Positions 34,050-60,289 of a stretch of 64,000 nucleotides of DNA are shown one piece after another. The DNA is from Cacajao melanocephalus. Lineage: Eukaryota > Chordata > Mammalia > Primates > Pitheciidae. Position numbers and translations under genes: made by a program. Every line of letters starts with the position of its first letter. Position 1 is the first letter of the stretch. The notes below the pieces were generated by a model that saw nothing but the letters and a program-made list of their open reading frames with translations, did not search any database and was not told the origin of the DNA. The DNA is taken from assembly GCA_963573385.1 (NCBI GenBank), contig CAUYLG010075678.1, positions 62,001 through 126,000 on the forward strand, given 5' to 3'.

Positions 34050-36605
34050 GCAAATAACTACAGAGCAAGTGCCTTCTACACAGAACTTGCTTGTTTCAGT
34101 AACAAGGGGCCCGGGTGCCTGTGCACACACAGAGCTGGGCGGCGCGAGTTACAGGGGGCCTTCTGCAGCCTGGATCTCTGAGGTGTCAAAAGGAAACAAT
34201 GACTTCTCCTGGCAAAGACAGACACTAGAGAAGCCACCTTGAGTTGGAGGAGCGGAGAACCAGAGCCCAGAGCTTGAGTTGCCAGGGCTCTCAGGGCAGC
34301 TAGGAACCCAGTGGAGACGCAGGGCAAGGACCTCAGACACCGAACCAAAGGCCGACCATGCCGCCTCTGAGAGGACCCGGTGAGGCATCTGTAGCTGGAC
34401 CTCATCAGGCTGAGCCGGAGGCTGTTCCTGGCCCCCTGGGGATTCACAATGGCTCCCAGCCGAGGTCCAGGAACCTCATGAATGACAAAGAGCTGGCTTT
34501 ATGCTGCAGCCCACGTCAGTCAACCTGGATGGCCAAGTGCGCGGCAGCCTCCCCTGGCTGGCATCTGGCAGATCCTCCCTAGGAGGAGGTAGGGAGGCCA
34601 AGGACTCCGCTGTTCCTGGGTCTCCACCGGGCAGCAGGAAAGTCCCCAGGAGTCTAGTACAGGACAGATTTTTCCACTGGTCTTGGGGCCTGGCAGCTTC
34701 ATCCTGTGTCTGGATAGCTGGTTCTGATGTCAAAGCTCTGAGTTCAGATATGTACCTGGACCTTCTGGGCTGGTCAGGTGAGGCTGATGGTGGTCACTGA
34801 AGTCTGCGTTTGTGCCCAGCCACACTGCCCTGGGTCTCAGCGCACGGTGAGGCTGGGGTCAGTGGGGGTTCTTAGCTCAGATGAGGAGTCCCCATGTCTC
34901 CTCAGCTTCCACACAGAACGGCTCTGGCCCTGACCATCCACTACCCCCAGCCCCGCCACCACTCAACAGCTGATCACATCCACAATTGTATAGCTCACCA
35001 GTGCTGACTTTTGAGGGCCTGGAAGCTTGCAACGCCGTGTCTATGTGGGAGGCCACTGACCTTCAGATACGTGATCTTAACTCACCCAGGTGAGGCCTAA
35101 GTGAGGCCGCACACCCCTGGACTTCCCACGCGTACTTAGCAACAACAGCCACATACCCAGCTGCGTACTACACTGTGCTGAGGCCCTGGGACTTACTCCA
35201 TGCCCTGCAAAGTGCCATCTTCCTAGCCCACCTGCAGTGAACCAGTGGGGCTGCTGAGCCACCATGCCCAAGCTGAGGATGCATTTCCAGGAACCAGGGG
35301 CAGAGGGCACGAAGGACGTCACTGGGGCAGCAAGAGGCGAGGGCCTGGCTTCAGGGGGCTGCTGGAGGATGGCCCCATTGCCCTCCTCCCCGTCCACCCA
35401 GCAGATGTCTGGTTAGCGTTTTCTGGCCCTCTTCCTCACGAGTGTGTGGCAGAGTGGTGACAATGGCCACAGCTGTCCATGCCTGAGAAGCTGCCCAGCT
35501 CTGATGAGAGCCTTGTTGCACCACCCTGAAATCTGTACTTCACAGACCTGTACCCATGATACACTGCAGCTTCCTAAGGAGCACAGTCTGGATGACACCC
35601 ATGAAGACGGCGCCTGGATTCTGGCCTCTCCCAGCCACCCCAATGCCATCCTCTCACTCAGGACCTTGACTGACAGCCACCTGGACCTCCATGGCCAGCC
35701 TGTAGGCCTCTCCCTGTGCCCTGGTCAGCCACGCTGTGGAGCAGGAGGACCCTGCCATTCGCCTCAAGTCTGGCATGGAGACGTTTTCTCAGGTCCTGAG
35801 TGAGGCAGTGCCTGATGCCTGCTGCTCCGAGTCTTTATCACGTGGCAGACCCTGCCTAGTTTGAGGGCAGTTTACCAACAGTGAGCTTTCTGGGCTGCTC
35901 TTGCCCCATGTCCCGAAACATCTAGAAACTCACAGCCCTATCCCAGACGACAAGGGGTGCAAACACATTTCCGAGCACAATCTGAGGCTTCAGGAAAATG
36001 CCCTTGACAGGTTCTGAAGCCACAGCACAAATTCTAACAACACCTGCCCCTCTGTGGCCGTGTCCACACCCTGCAGGCCACCTGCTGCCCCTTAGGAAGG
36101 TTAGACCTCCTTAGGCCTGAGATGCATCCTCCACCTGGAGGGCGACTCTAGAGCTGGGTGGGGGGTGCGGGGGAACGGTGGCACTGACAGGCTTTGGGAA
36201 GAGATTGACCGGGTCCAGACAGGTAGCCTCTAGGCTGGGGGCGGTTGTGACGTCTCTTCCTAAGCAGGGAGGGTGCCACATGCCCTTACATGCCAGCGAC
36301 GCCCGCAGATTATAGAGGCGTGGGATGAATGGCGAGGGGTGGGGAGGATGCCCTTTGTCCAAATGCCCACTTAGGGCCCATCCTGCTGCTTGGGGAGCCT
36401 CCAAAGAAAGCAGGCACCTCCACCAGAGAAATCCTCTTCCCAGACAGAGCTAACAAAGATGTTTCTGGAAACCTCTCTGGGACGCAAACAGGGTCCCCAG
36501 CAGCAGGAACAGCTGACTCTTCCTCTGGCTGTCCCCAACCTGGGATAACAGCCTGGATCCCCGCCCACCCTCCAGAACGAGACAGTGCACATGAGACACC
36601 CAGGG

Positions 36606-39218
36606 GTTGTAGTGTAGCTTGGTTTTATTTATGTCCACAAATATTTCAAAAAAATTACAAAATACTCAAATGGAGAGAACACAGAAGTCACGATTTCTGG
36701 GTGTCTACTCTGTTTACACTGTGTTATCTCATGGCAAACTACTCATATATACATTTAGCTTCAAGATATATAGAAACATAGCAAATCCGAATGTGCACTC
36801 TGGCTCTGCCGCAGTGGAGTGAAGCTCAACCTCGACGACACTCAACAAGATACGGGGACACACAGAGGAGCCAAACCAAACCCCAAGCAAAGGGAGGAAA
36901 GTCCAGAGGAAACCGAGTGGCTGGGCTTCAAAGACACAGGGCCTCCTAGAGAGACTGCAGTTGATCTGGTGAGGGTTTCGGGTCGAGGGTTTTTAAATGG
37001 AAGAATCTCAGTGCTTCACCTTGGGATACGGGGAGAAACGCAAACCTAACAAGAGAACACCTTCGGACAGCTTTCAAGTACAGACCTCAGAGTACTCCAC
37101 TCTTTCTCTTCTTTGGAAAAACGGATGACAGAGGAGGAGACAAAGAAGGTTTAACTGAATGGCAGATGTTGTGCTCCACCAAAAAGCAAGCACGGAAGAA
37201 AACCCAAAAGGAGAGAAGGTGGGGGCATGGATGCAGGAGCCTGGGAGCCCAGCAGGAAGAGGCCCCACTTGGGAGCCTCCAACAAGCCTGCCGCGAGGCC
37301 CTGTCCCACCCCAGAAGGAAATAAATGCCTCCAAGCCAATGCGACCTGAAGTCCGACGACAAAAGGTTAATGTGAGCTTGCCTCCCCGCTAAGGAACTAA
37401 AGTTAAGGCAGAGATGGAATGAGAGACAAATGAAAGGAAGAAAAATAAACTATAAACATTTTCAACAGATAAAACAATCATTTCCCAACTGAAACCAAAC
37501 ATGGTTTTTAAGAGAAACTGGAAATGCCCTTATATGACTCCAGAACCTGAATCTGAGCTAATACCTACTGGTTTCTAGATCAAACTATCAGCCTCTCTTC
37601 CTGCTTCCTCTGCGGCCTGGGTCCTGGATGGACTTTGTGTCTGCTGACCTAGTGTGGTCTCTCCGTCCTACAATTCTTGGGATGGGACCAGCACAAACAA
37701 TGACAGAAGAGCCGTCAAATGTCTGAGATTAGAGGATGGGAAAAGGCCACATCCTGGCAGGAAGCAGGGCCGACAGAGGGCAGATACCCCAAAACACCCC
37801 ATCCTTGGCCTGGGAGAAAGCGCATTACGGCTGTGACCTGGAGAGAAGGGCAGGCTCTCTCCAGGACGGTTCTGCTCGGAGGGGCCTGGCCTCCTAGGCA
37901 GCTGTCTCCCAGGCGGAAGCCTGCTTTCTGACCTCACATTTGTGGAAGGGACTCCAGTTCCCACTTCCAGGATGAAGAGTGGCACTCCAAAGGTTTGCCA
38001 GTGCGATGTGGGTCGCCACGCAGACCTACTCCTGGGGGAAAATACAGGCCACCCCCAACATCTGTCTAACTCGAGTCTCCCTCACTGAAAAAAGCAGCCT
38101 TGGTCTGTGGCAAGAATGGGCCATCCTCACCACAAGATCCAGATGACAATGCGCATGAAAGGGCAGCCTTCCAACAGATCCGTTTGGCAGGCATATGTCC
38201 TGGGTCGCTCGTGTGCCGAGTTATTTGTATAGAATCATTTTCTTGGATTTCTTAGATTATGAAATGTTGAGAGTATTTAAAAAGGCATTCATCCAGAGCA
38301 ATCAAGTATGTGTACAGTGACGCGGGGAACAGAAAGCGAGCATTCACTGCCTGCACTCCCTGTGCAAACTGGGAGAGGTCTGATGGACAGATGTCTGCGC
38401 GGCCGGCAGAGCACAGGCTAGGAGCAGACAGAAGTGAAACACAAGGGGCAAAACTTCGCCCCCGCCAGCCCTGGATGCTTGCTGCTGTGACCAGGCCTTG
38501 GCTGAGCCTCTGCCCACGGGCAATGCCCCTTTGCTCCCTTTAATTAAAGGGATAATTATATATAACTTTTTATTAAAAAATCAACTCTGTACTCTGTCAA
38601 TAGTTGGTAGGAATTCACAATTAGTGACATGGCTGGAAAAAATAGATCACAATAGTAGTTTATGGAAGAAAAAAAAGGCTGCTCTAAAATTATTTATTTA
38701 CAGACGTAAAAAGCCATGCTGCAGAACTTTCTCAAATTATGAAGATTTCCTACAATGTATTAAAATAAAAGATTTTTTTAAAAATTATAGCTCTTGGATT
38801 CCAAATTCATATGCCGCCTATCTGCAAAGCTTGCGGGTTCTGGACACTCGTCACGGAGTGTGTCTGCGCGCGCACAGTGAAGGGTGGGAACTGGATTCTA
38901 GCACCTACAGAGAAATCAAGAAGAAACTAAAGCAAACCCCAAGATTGCAGGGAAGCTTTCTGAATGTTCAGTCCAGTCCAGGACTCACTAAGTTTCTGGG
39001 GGACTGTCATGCAGGGAGATCCAAACCAGTCTCAGGAAATCCTCTCGACAAACGAACACTATTATGTGGGTACATTTTTAGTTGTGGTTTTTAAATTATA
39101 TATAAAGAAATCTTTAGAAGATATTCTTTTTGCTTTTGCAGCTCCTATCGTATGTAAAAAGTCCTGTTTTTCCCCCGAGAACTGGGGTTTCCACAGCCAG
39201 CGTTAAGAAATAAATAAC
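36606..39218 (-). other. RERE 3' UTR
   Basis: On the minus strand this follows the TAA at 39219-39221 for about 2.6 kb to a poly(A) signal at 36624-36629. It is free of recognised transposons. The stop-proximal 700 bases are AT-rich and hold a PUF motif TGTAAATA at 38695-38702 and a further possible AATAAA at 38693-38698, which could give a shorter message. Confidence 0.85.
36624..36629 (-). terminator. RERE poly(A) signal
   Basis: AATAAA on the minus strand (TTTATT on plus). Cleavage is expected 10-20 bases further, near 36605-36612. About 7.6 kb separates this from the SLC45A1 poly(A) site. Confidence 0.75.
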
Positions 39219-52830
<13,612 letters not shown>

Positions 52831-53159
52831 AAAGGAGAAGCCAGGGTTTAGAGAGGTAAGAAAGTGCTCCATGCCAGACAGAACAAAGGCTCAACTTTCA
52901 AACCTTTGTTCCTGCCACCATTGTTCTCTGCTAACAAGTGAGAAAATCAAGGCCCAAAAGAAAAAAAATCTAACATTGAAATCAACATAAACTTTTTTTT
53001 GACACTTAGGTAACACCCTTTAAAGAAGAAGTAGTCCAGACCAGATTTCCTCAGAGTGCCAAGGATGAAAATGACCAGGCAAGGACTGTCCTCCATAGCA
53101 GTGAAGTCACAGGAGGTCAGAATGGTAAACTTACAATTCAGGAAGGTGACAGAGTGACC

Positions 53160-53763
53160 AGAACCATCATACACTGCTGGTGGAACCACAGAATGCTCAA
53201 ACTATGATATCTACCAAACAACCCAGCAATACTTCTCCTAGTTATTTACCCAAAAGAAAAAAAAAAAAAACCTCACACAAAGACTTTCACAGACACATTC
53301 ATAGAAACTATATTCTTCATAGTCCAAACTGGACACAACCTGCATGCCCACAAGCAGGAGAATGGACAAACAAATGATGGTAACCCCATGCACCGGACTA
53401 CGACTTAGCAATGAAAAGGCACAGACCACTGACACACGCAATGCCGTGGTGACTGTCAAAAACACCAAGCTGCATGAAAGCAGGCAGACAGCGGCATGCC
53501 GCACAGCTCCTTTCTAGAAATCACAGAAAAAAAAATGAGTGGTTGCCCAGAGCCTGGAGGGTGGGGGACAAGAAACAAAAAGAACTCAAGGCAAACATTC
53601 TAGGGTGATGAAAATGCTCTGTAAGTTGAATGTGGTATCATCTACACAAATGTATATGGTGGTCAAAACTCACGAAAACTGTGTACTTAAAGTGGGTGCA
53701 TTTCTGTGGTATTCATACCATAGATGGCAGGTATACCAATTTTACATCAACAAAGTTGATTAA
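53160..53763 (+). mobile_element. L1M LINE 3' fragment (+)
   Basis: Follows the L1 ORF2-end and 3' UTR order: CACTGCTGGTGGAACC, CAACCCAGCAATACTTCTCC, TTCATAGAAACTATATTC, GAATGGACAAACAAATG, GAGTGGTTGCCCAGAGCC, CTGTGTACTTAAAGTGGG. Heavily mutated, no intact frame. Confidence 0.8.
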
Positions 53764-55679
53764 ACAACAACAACAAATCCAGGCCAGGTTTTATTAGCTG
53801 CCTCTCAACCACTGTAACGTCTACCAAGGGATTAAACGCTGGAATGGAGCGAGTCTAGGAGGATTGGAAACAGCATACTGGTGACTGCATGGGTGGCAAG
53901 GTCTTGAGCACAAACAAAAGAACAAACATGTCGGGGAAAGCTTTGGTTCTACAAATAGGGAGTGAAGCAGCTAGAGGCCTCACCAGGAATGAAGTCAATT
54001 GAACTTTAATCAAACATGCATAGTGTGTGCTGCAGAGACCCACGGCACATAAATTCAGGGAACAAAAGCTGTTGCAGAAATCAATAGCTTACTGAAACAT
54101 TAACACAAGCAATCATTAATCAAAAGGTGGCTCCACAAAGGCAGCCTTGCAAATTAGCTCCTGCTTTTGCTTGCAAGCAAACACAGAGGTGTAAATGTTG
54201 TCGACATGAATGGCCTATAATGATCATTTTGTTCCCAATGCTCTCACCCCATCTCACAACAAGGTCTCACAGTCAGCATATCTTACATCTTGGTGCTATA
54301 ATTGCACACAGCATGAGGAACTCAACTGGTTTAGTGTCTGGGCAGAAATGGGAAAGGAAGGGGGCGAAGTCATCTCTAATTGACAGCGTTACCGGCTGCA
54401 GCTCTTGCCAAGAGAAGTGCTCAAATCCATTGGGCTATATTTAGTAGATTCTCTCTCCTTTCCTTTTTCTTTTGGCGGTGAGGGGCTGAATTTTTCCCAT
54501 AGGTCATACGCAAAAAGCCATTGGCAATGTTAGGAGCTTGGCTCCTCGACTTAAGAGTCTGTTCCCAGCAGAGGTGTCTTTCCAGGCTATACACTAAGAT
54601 GGAATTAGGAAAATAGCACCATTAGGTTCCTTTAACTTCCCATAAAAAGAAAAACAAGGGGAAGAAAAAAGAAAAACACATGGAAGATCAGAGAGGGAAG
54701 AAGAAATAAGCTGCTTGGCACCAGCAATCTGGGTGAGGGGCTTGCTGGGCTCAGGCTACTTTCTCCTCCTCAGCCATCACTTTACTTCTGTCCCGTCCAG
54801 GGATAGGCTGAGAGTCTGTCAAGTTCACACACATACAACCTAAGACGTGGCGCAGGTCTTCAAGAGCTCCCTCCACTGCCTGGGCAATATGGGTTGGAGC
54901 AACAGGGGCTGGAGCTGCCCACCTCCTAGAGGCAGCCTGTACCCATTTCTGTTAATATAAGTTCTGCTGTTATGGCCAGGTGTAGTTCTGCTTTACCTTG
55001 GGTAAGTGACAGGCAACCCAATCCAGGAGCAAAGTGGATGCCCCTTTGTATGTGCGTGTGTGTACACAGACATGAGCGGGGTCTGCTTCTAGGCTTTCAC
55101 ACAGGTCAATTTACCTGCATGCATTTGGTAAACGAAAACCCTGCCCACCAATACAACTGCTATTTCATTTCCCGCAGGCACTGGAACGCTAAGGGAAGAG
55201 ACCCTGTAACCTGTCCTGCCCAATTAAAAAAAAATTCTTTCTTTAAAGTAAGATAAGCTGCATGTCTTCTCTCTCTAGGGGCCATGGAGAAGTGAACGAG
55301 TAGAAGAGACTGTTGAAGAGGAAGGCACTGGAAGCATTTTGGGTATAAAAGGCTCACTTGTAGTAAGCATGCCTGTCTCCAGCATGGGGCCCAGCTTCTC
55401 TTATGCCCGAGCCCAGCATGAACTCCTTAGACAGGACCCTCTGAGAGGCTGATGCAGAGGCGGAAGGTGAAATCAATGGTTTCTGCTGTCCCATATTAGA
55501 AGCACAGGGTACACCCAAGATGGAGTCCCACTTTTTTTTTGGTAAATATATCATTATTACCACATCACCCAAGAAGTTTGGACACCCCCTGAGGAAGAGG
55601 GGGGAGTGCAATGGAAGATGAGGTCTGGGGACCCACACATGGCATCCAGGGTGTCTGCAGCCTGCCACCTACCATCAGG

Positions 55680-55725
<46 letters not shown>

Positions 55726-56723
55726 AATTAAGCCAAAGAAAGACTCGGTCCTTCGTAAATAACCATATACACACCCCCTTTCAATTCAGTGCACAGTGAG
55801 CAGTGAGAATCCTAATCCTCCATTCTCACAACATGGTTTTATGACCAACAGCCAAGAAGGATGAGGACTGCTGGCCTTTCGGCTATGTTAAGGAAGGCCG
55901 TGGAACACCAGCGTCCTGACTCCTTGCCCATGCAGACGGATGGGAGACATGGGCCGGCAGGCAGGCAACTACACCAGATCCCTGCAACGTCACACGTGCC
56001 CAGGCGCTAGCTTTGTGGCACTGATGAGGGTCAGTTGCAGCTCCTTTCTTTTTCACCACCAAAGTTTCCATGGGCACCCTTTCTGGGCCACACATTGCCC
56101 ACTAAAAAGGAGGGGGCAGTAGGAGAGATGGGGGATGAGGAGGCAGGCCTGGAACTTTCTCATGGATAAAAGGATTGTAAACACAGTTTCTTTCTGAAGC
56201 TATTTTACAGGTCCTTGAAATCCCCCTGCCACTGTCAGCTGAGCAGACTGTAGTTATGTGATGGGACAGAAGCCACCAGGAGCAGGGCTGCTAAGTGCAC
56301 ATCTTTGTACGCAATCGACCCCATCACAGAGTTTTAAAAGTAAGCATTTAGAAGAAATCATTTTAATTCTTTAAGACTGTTTTTTATTATCTGTTCCTAT
56401 AGCTAAACAAACATTTTAACACAAATACAGAAGGAGCAGCTAAATAATCTCTACAGTGCCTTAACTCTCCATGCTAATGTGCAATTAGGATCAGAATGTT
56501 GTTCCCCTGCTAAAACTTTTGCTTGAAAAAACACTCCACAGTTATCATCTGGCTCCTTCTTTGGTGGTCCATGTAAAGAGGATGAAGAACTCCACTCCTT
56601 ACTTTCTGGAGGAAGTGGAGAGATCTAAAACTTTTTTTAAGGTATGTTTTTTCAGGGAGAAATCCCAGCAAGCAACAAATAATAAAAAACAAGGCCTCAA
56701 ACTACATAGGGGTAGGGATGGAG
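53764..56723. other. RERE intron, repeat-poor stretch
   Basis: About 3 kb with no confident transposon. A GT microsatellite is at 55682-55723. The part at 54060-54560 is AT-rich with TAAT and TGATCATT-like motifs and could be a conserved non-coding element. No gene seen. Confidence 0.5.
55682..55723 (+). repeat. (GT)21 microsatellite
   Basis: Pure GT run of 42 bases. It is long enough to be polymorphic. Confidence 0.96.
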
Positions 56724-56740
56724 AAAGAAACATGGTGTAG

Positions 56741-56917
56741 CTGGGCGCGGTGGCTCACGCCTGTAATCCCAGCACTTTGGGAGGCCGAGGCGGGCAGATC
56801 ACCAGGTCAGGAGATCGAGACCATCCTGGCCAACATGGTGAAACCCCGTCTCTACTAAAAAAAAAAAATAATAATAAAAAATTAAAAAAAAAAATCAAAG
56901 ATTAGGGAAAAGAAAGA
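56741..56917 (+). mobile_element. Half-Alu (left arm only) with 17-bp target-site duplication
   Basis: Left Alu arm GCTGGGCGCGGTGGCTCAC to GTCTCTACTAAAA, then an A-rich, partly TAA-rich tail, no right arm. Flanked by AAAGAAACATGGTGTAG at 56724-56740 and identically at 56918-56934. The unit was mobilised in this short form. The GGAGATCGAGACCATCC box points to a young S/Y source. Confidence 0.93.
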
Positions 56918-56934
56918 AAAGAAACATGGTGTAG

Positions 56935-59920
56935 AGCTGCTTCCTAAACCCTGGGCCCAGAGTGACCAGGCCATGAGGAAATGAGCTCTGGCCCTGAGAG
57001 CCGGTCCCAAGGAAGTCTGCATGCAACCCTGTCCCCTAGAAGAGCTGCTCTAACCGGAGTGCTCCAACGCTGCAGCTGAGCACAGTCAGGAAAATTTCCT
57101 GGCATGGAATCCCATGCGAGTCATTCTTTCCTTTCACTCCCCAATGATTCAAGGACTGGATCTGACAACTGTTCAGAACATCTGAGGTGAGAAGCTGGGC
57201 ACTGGGAAGAACCAGCAGCGATATTCAGGAGCAGCCACCTTCTACAGATCTTTTTCCAGCAGGCAACTGGTTGTGCTCCAGTAACGACTCTGATAATTAA
57301 AGCACTGTACTCCTGGGCTCCTTCTTTTGTTAACCAACCGAATCCTCTAATCCCTAAAGGAGCCCGGCACTGTCAGCGGGCTCTGCTGCTAATCGTTAAA
57401 TATCACCTCTGTGGTCTCTGAGTGCAGCAGGGAGAATGATGATCTGCTTGAAGGCACATGCAGAAGTGGCATTCTGGAATCTCAGCCTCCTACGTTCAAG
57501 AGGCTGAAGCACTCTGATCTAAAGTGCCACCCAAGAGGAAGCCCACAGCAAGGAGGCATCCTGCCTCCAGGGAAGGCAGTCCCTCATGCCTCCTCCAGAT
57601 CCTCTTCTGGGGAAAGGAAAAGGAAAGGGAGGGAAGGCCTTGTGGGTTTAACTTGTTGTAAACAGGCAAGACCAGTCTACGACACTCATGGAGATCTTCC
57701 TTACCTGGGCAACTTTTTTTAACATTTAAAAAAACTGGTTAAAAAAAATTTTTTTTACAATTATTATCACTATTATTTGTACAGTGCAAAGGAACTAGAA
57801 TAGCTCAAGATTTTTGCCAACATTGAACACTGTAATGAGATCTCCTAAGCTCTGTGTTGTTCTGGTTGATGAACTCAGCCACTTGCTGATCCTCACCCTG
57901 GCCCCACACCTTCACTCAAGATGTCTGGACCTGAGGTCCTGCCACAGCTCTTCCCTGGGCCGGCCCTCCCCCGCTGCGCACAGACTAGGTAAGTCTTCTC
58001 AAAGCCGCACTCCTAACTTACCACTTCCTCCCCAAACTATCAAAGGCTCATCAGGGCCTAAGGAACAAAGGCCCAGCTGCTTGCCTACTTCTTCTGAGCC
58101 TTTCTCTGTGTCTCCAGAAGACCTTTCTACTATATTTCCCTGCCTCACAGCCTTTGGCTTACACCAAACACAATAGCCAGTTTTCTGTTCCTCAGCGCTC
58201 TCCTGCCTTCGGGGTGAGCCCACGAACCCCATATCAGCCCCATCTCCTCCACGTCCAGGCCCTAGTCCTCCCTCATCCCTCACGACTCAATTCACCACCT
58301 TTGCCGCCGCCTTCTCCATGAGGCCTTCCTTTCATTCCACCCCCCACCCCACCACTGAGGGCATCATACCACTTTCACTCCCACCTTTCCATTCCTGCCT
58401 CTGCACTGGCACATACAGGCTCCCCTGTGCTGTAACCACACATGGGCCTACCCTGCTTCCCAAAGTATGTGCTGATCTCATCTGTGAGTACCCCACAGAT
58501 CTAGGACAAAATCTTGAATTATTCAGTAAACATCTGATGAAATGATTATTTCCTGAGAATTAAAATTCACCTGAAATTAAAAGGATAAAGCTTTTGAGAA
58601 ATGGATACGGAATTACCACTTTCTTATTTCACCAAGTAAGGTCATTAGAAGTAACTGCCTCCTGATCTCATCATTATTTCATAAAAGAAATGACATTTTA
58701 TATTCAAAAAAGTAAACAAGAAAAGTTCTTTGATTACATTTACTGTTATGAAAAATGGGTACATTTATTTCTCATGGGCCAGTGAAATCATGTGCCGACG
58801 TTTGGAAACGGCTGCTCTGAAGGCGAGTATCATGGACTGGGGTCTGGTTTTACTGAACTGTTTGTTTAAATATAGGTTGTTAATATTTTAAATGTAATAA
58901 TGCCAATACCAGAACAATCTCGTTTTCCCAGCAGAGCCTCCCAAACCGTAAGAATTCATTTGTTGACATCACTTGTCTTTCCCACAAGCTGAACACTTCA
59001 TTATTTTCTGAACTCATTTTATTAGAGTTCAGAAACAGGGCAAGCGGGATTTCACTGCCGTTGGTTCTATCGCCACCTCACCTTTCTTAATGTTTTCTAG
59101 TTCCTGTAACAAAACCACCATTCTACCAGCAAAGGGGGAGAAGAAAGAAAAAACGAAAGCCATAAAACTGTTAAAACTACCATTCTCTGTCTCGTAAACA
59201 TTTTTCTATTTATTGGCCTTTCATTATATGTGCAATCTTATTATCCCTGCACAGCATCAAAGTGACATCCGTCAGGGTCACCCCATAAAATATACATTGG
59301 CAATGTAACATTTAATGACGGGAGCGGGACGAACGATGAAGGATGAGAGAGCGAGGCCTGCCGCAGGACGTTTTAAAGGGATCATCAGTTATATCTGTGC
59401 ATTTCCCGAGGTGATAACTGAATGACAGGGGCTGGAGGGAAATCCATTTTTGAGCTCAGAAAAGATAGTTAGGAGAAAAATGTTTTTGTATTGGAGGCAT
59501 GTAATGACTGCCAGGAAATGAGAACAGCTACTCTAATAACACCGCTTCTTATATTTTATGGTTTTTATGGACGCACAGCAAATTATCATGTATAATCCAT
59601 TTCTGCAAGTTGAATTTTAAAATTCCTCAATACAAAGAAAGGAAAAGAAAGGGTACTTAATTTTGTCACTGTATTACCTTTAATAAAATGAGAAACAAAA
59701 ATTATACTTCAAAGCACAAAAGCACAATTACAGTACTGCATCCTCCTCCTTAACATGTGAAATGTCTCATCTCTTTCACCTGAATTTTGGGCTTAACCTA
59801 AGGCAAGCATCTTAGAAAAATTCAGGCAAGCCTGCAAACCAAGCCTGTGCTGCTTTGTGGCCAGGGCCGTTGTTTCACAGAGCCAAGACTGCTGCTGTCT
59901 TTATGTAAGTGTGCTGGCTG
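56935..59920. other. RERE intron, long repeat-poor stretch
   Basis: About 3 kb without Alu or L1. An L2-like remnant is likely around 58180-58500 (CTCCATGAGGCCTTCC). From about 58560 to 59830 it is unique, AT-rich and holds many TAAT-core and GATA/TGACAG-type motifs. Candidate regulatory DNA; no exon found. Confidence 0.5.
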
Positions 59921-59924
59921 AACT

Positions 59925-60285
59925 GGACCTCCCTCAAATTCCTATGTTGAAGCTCTAACCCCCAGGGCCTCTCAATGGGACTTTATTTGGAGACAGCCTC
60001 TTCTAAGAGGTGATTATGTTAAAATGAGGTCGAGTGAGCCCCAATTCAGTATGACCAGTGTGCCCTTATAAGAAGAGATGAAGACACAGACACCTACAGA
60101 AGGACGATCCCGGGAAGACACAGGGAGAAAATGGTATCAACAGCCAAAGAGTGAGGCCTCAGGAGAACCAGCCCCGCTGAACTTTGGTCCTGGACCTCCA
60201 AGTCCATAACTGTAAGAAAATAAGCTGCTGAAGTCACCCAGTCTATGGTATTCTGTCATGGCAACCACAGTAGACTAAATACATA
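59925..60285 (+). mobile_element. LTR-like interspersed repeat, family unresolved
   Basis: CCTATGTTGAAGCTCTAACC, TTTATTTGGAGACAGCC, CCCTTATAAGAAGAGATGAAG, AGGCCTCAGGAGAACCAG and CACCCAGTCTATGGTATTC match a common primate/mammal repeat that I associate with MaLR/MER LTR-like elements. Non-coding. Confidence 0.6.
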
Positions 60286-60289
60286 ATAC

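Larger units (their letters stand above)
29998..36604. other. Intergenic DNA between convergent genes
   Basis: No gene, CpG island or intact element supported. It holds eroded L2-like sequence near 31330-31480, MIR-like fragments at about 31495-31600 and 32075-32255, and a simple repeat at 33980-34049. There are no Alus. Many short GC-rich open frames occur but none shows a recognisable protein. Confidence 0.55.

Noticed and set aside
53160..53763. L1 fragment as a possible active element
   Set aside because: Only a mutated 3' part is present and no reading frame is intact.
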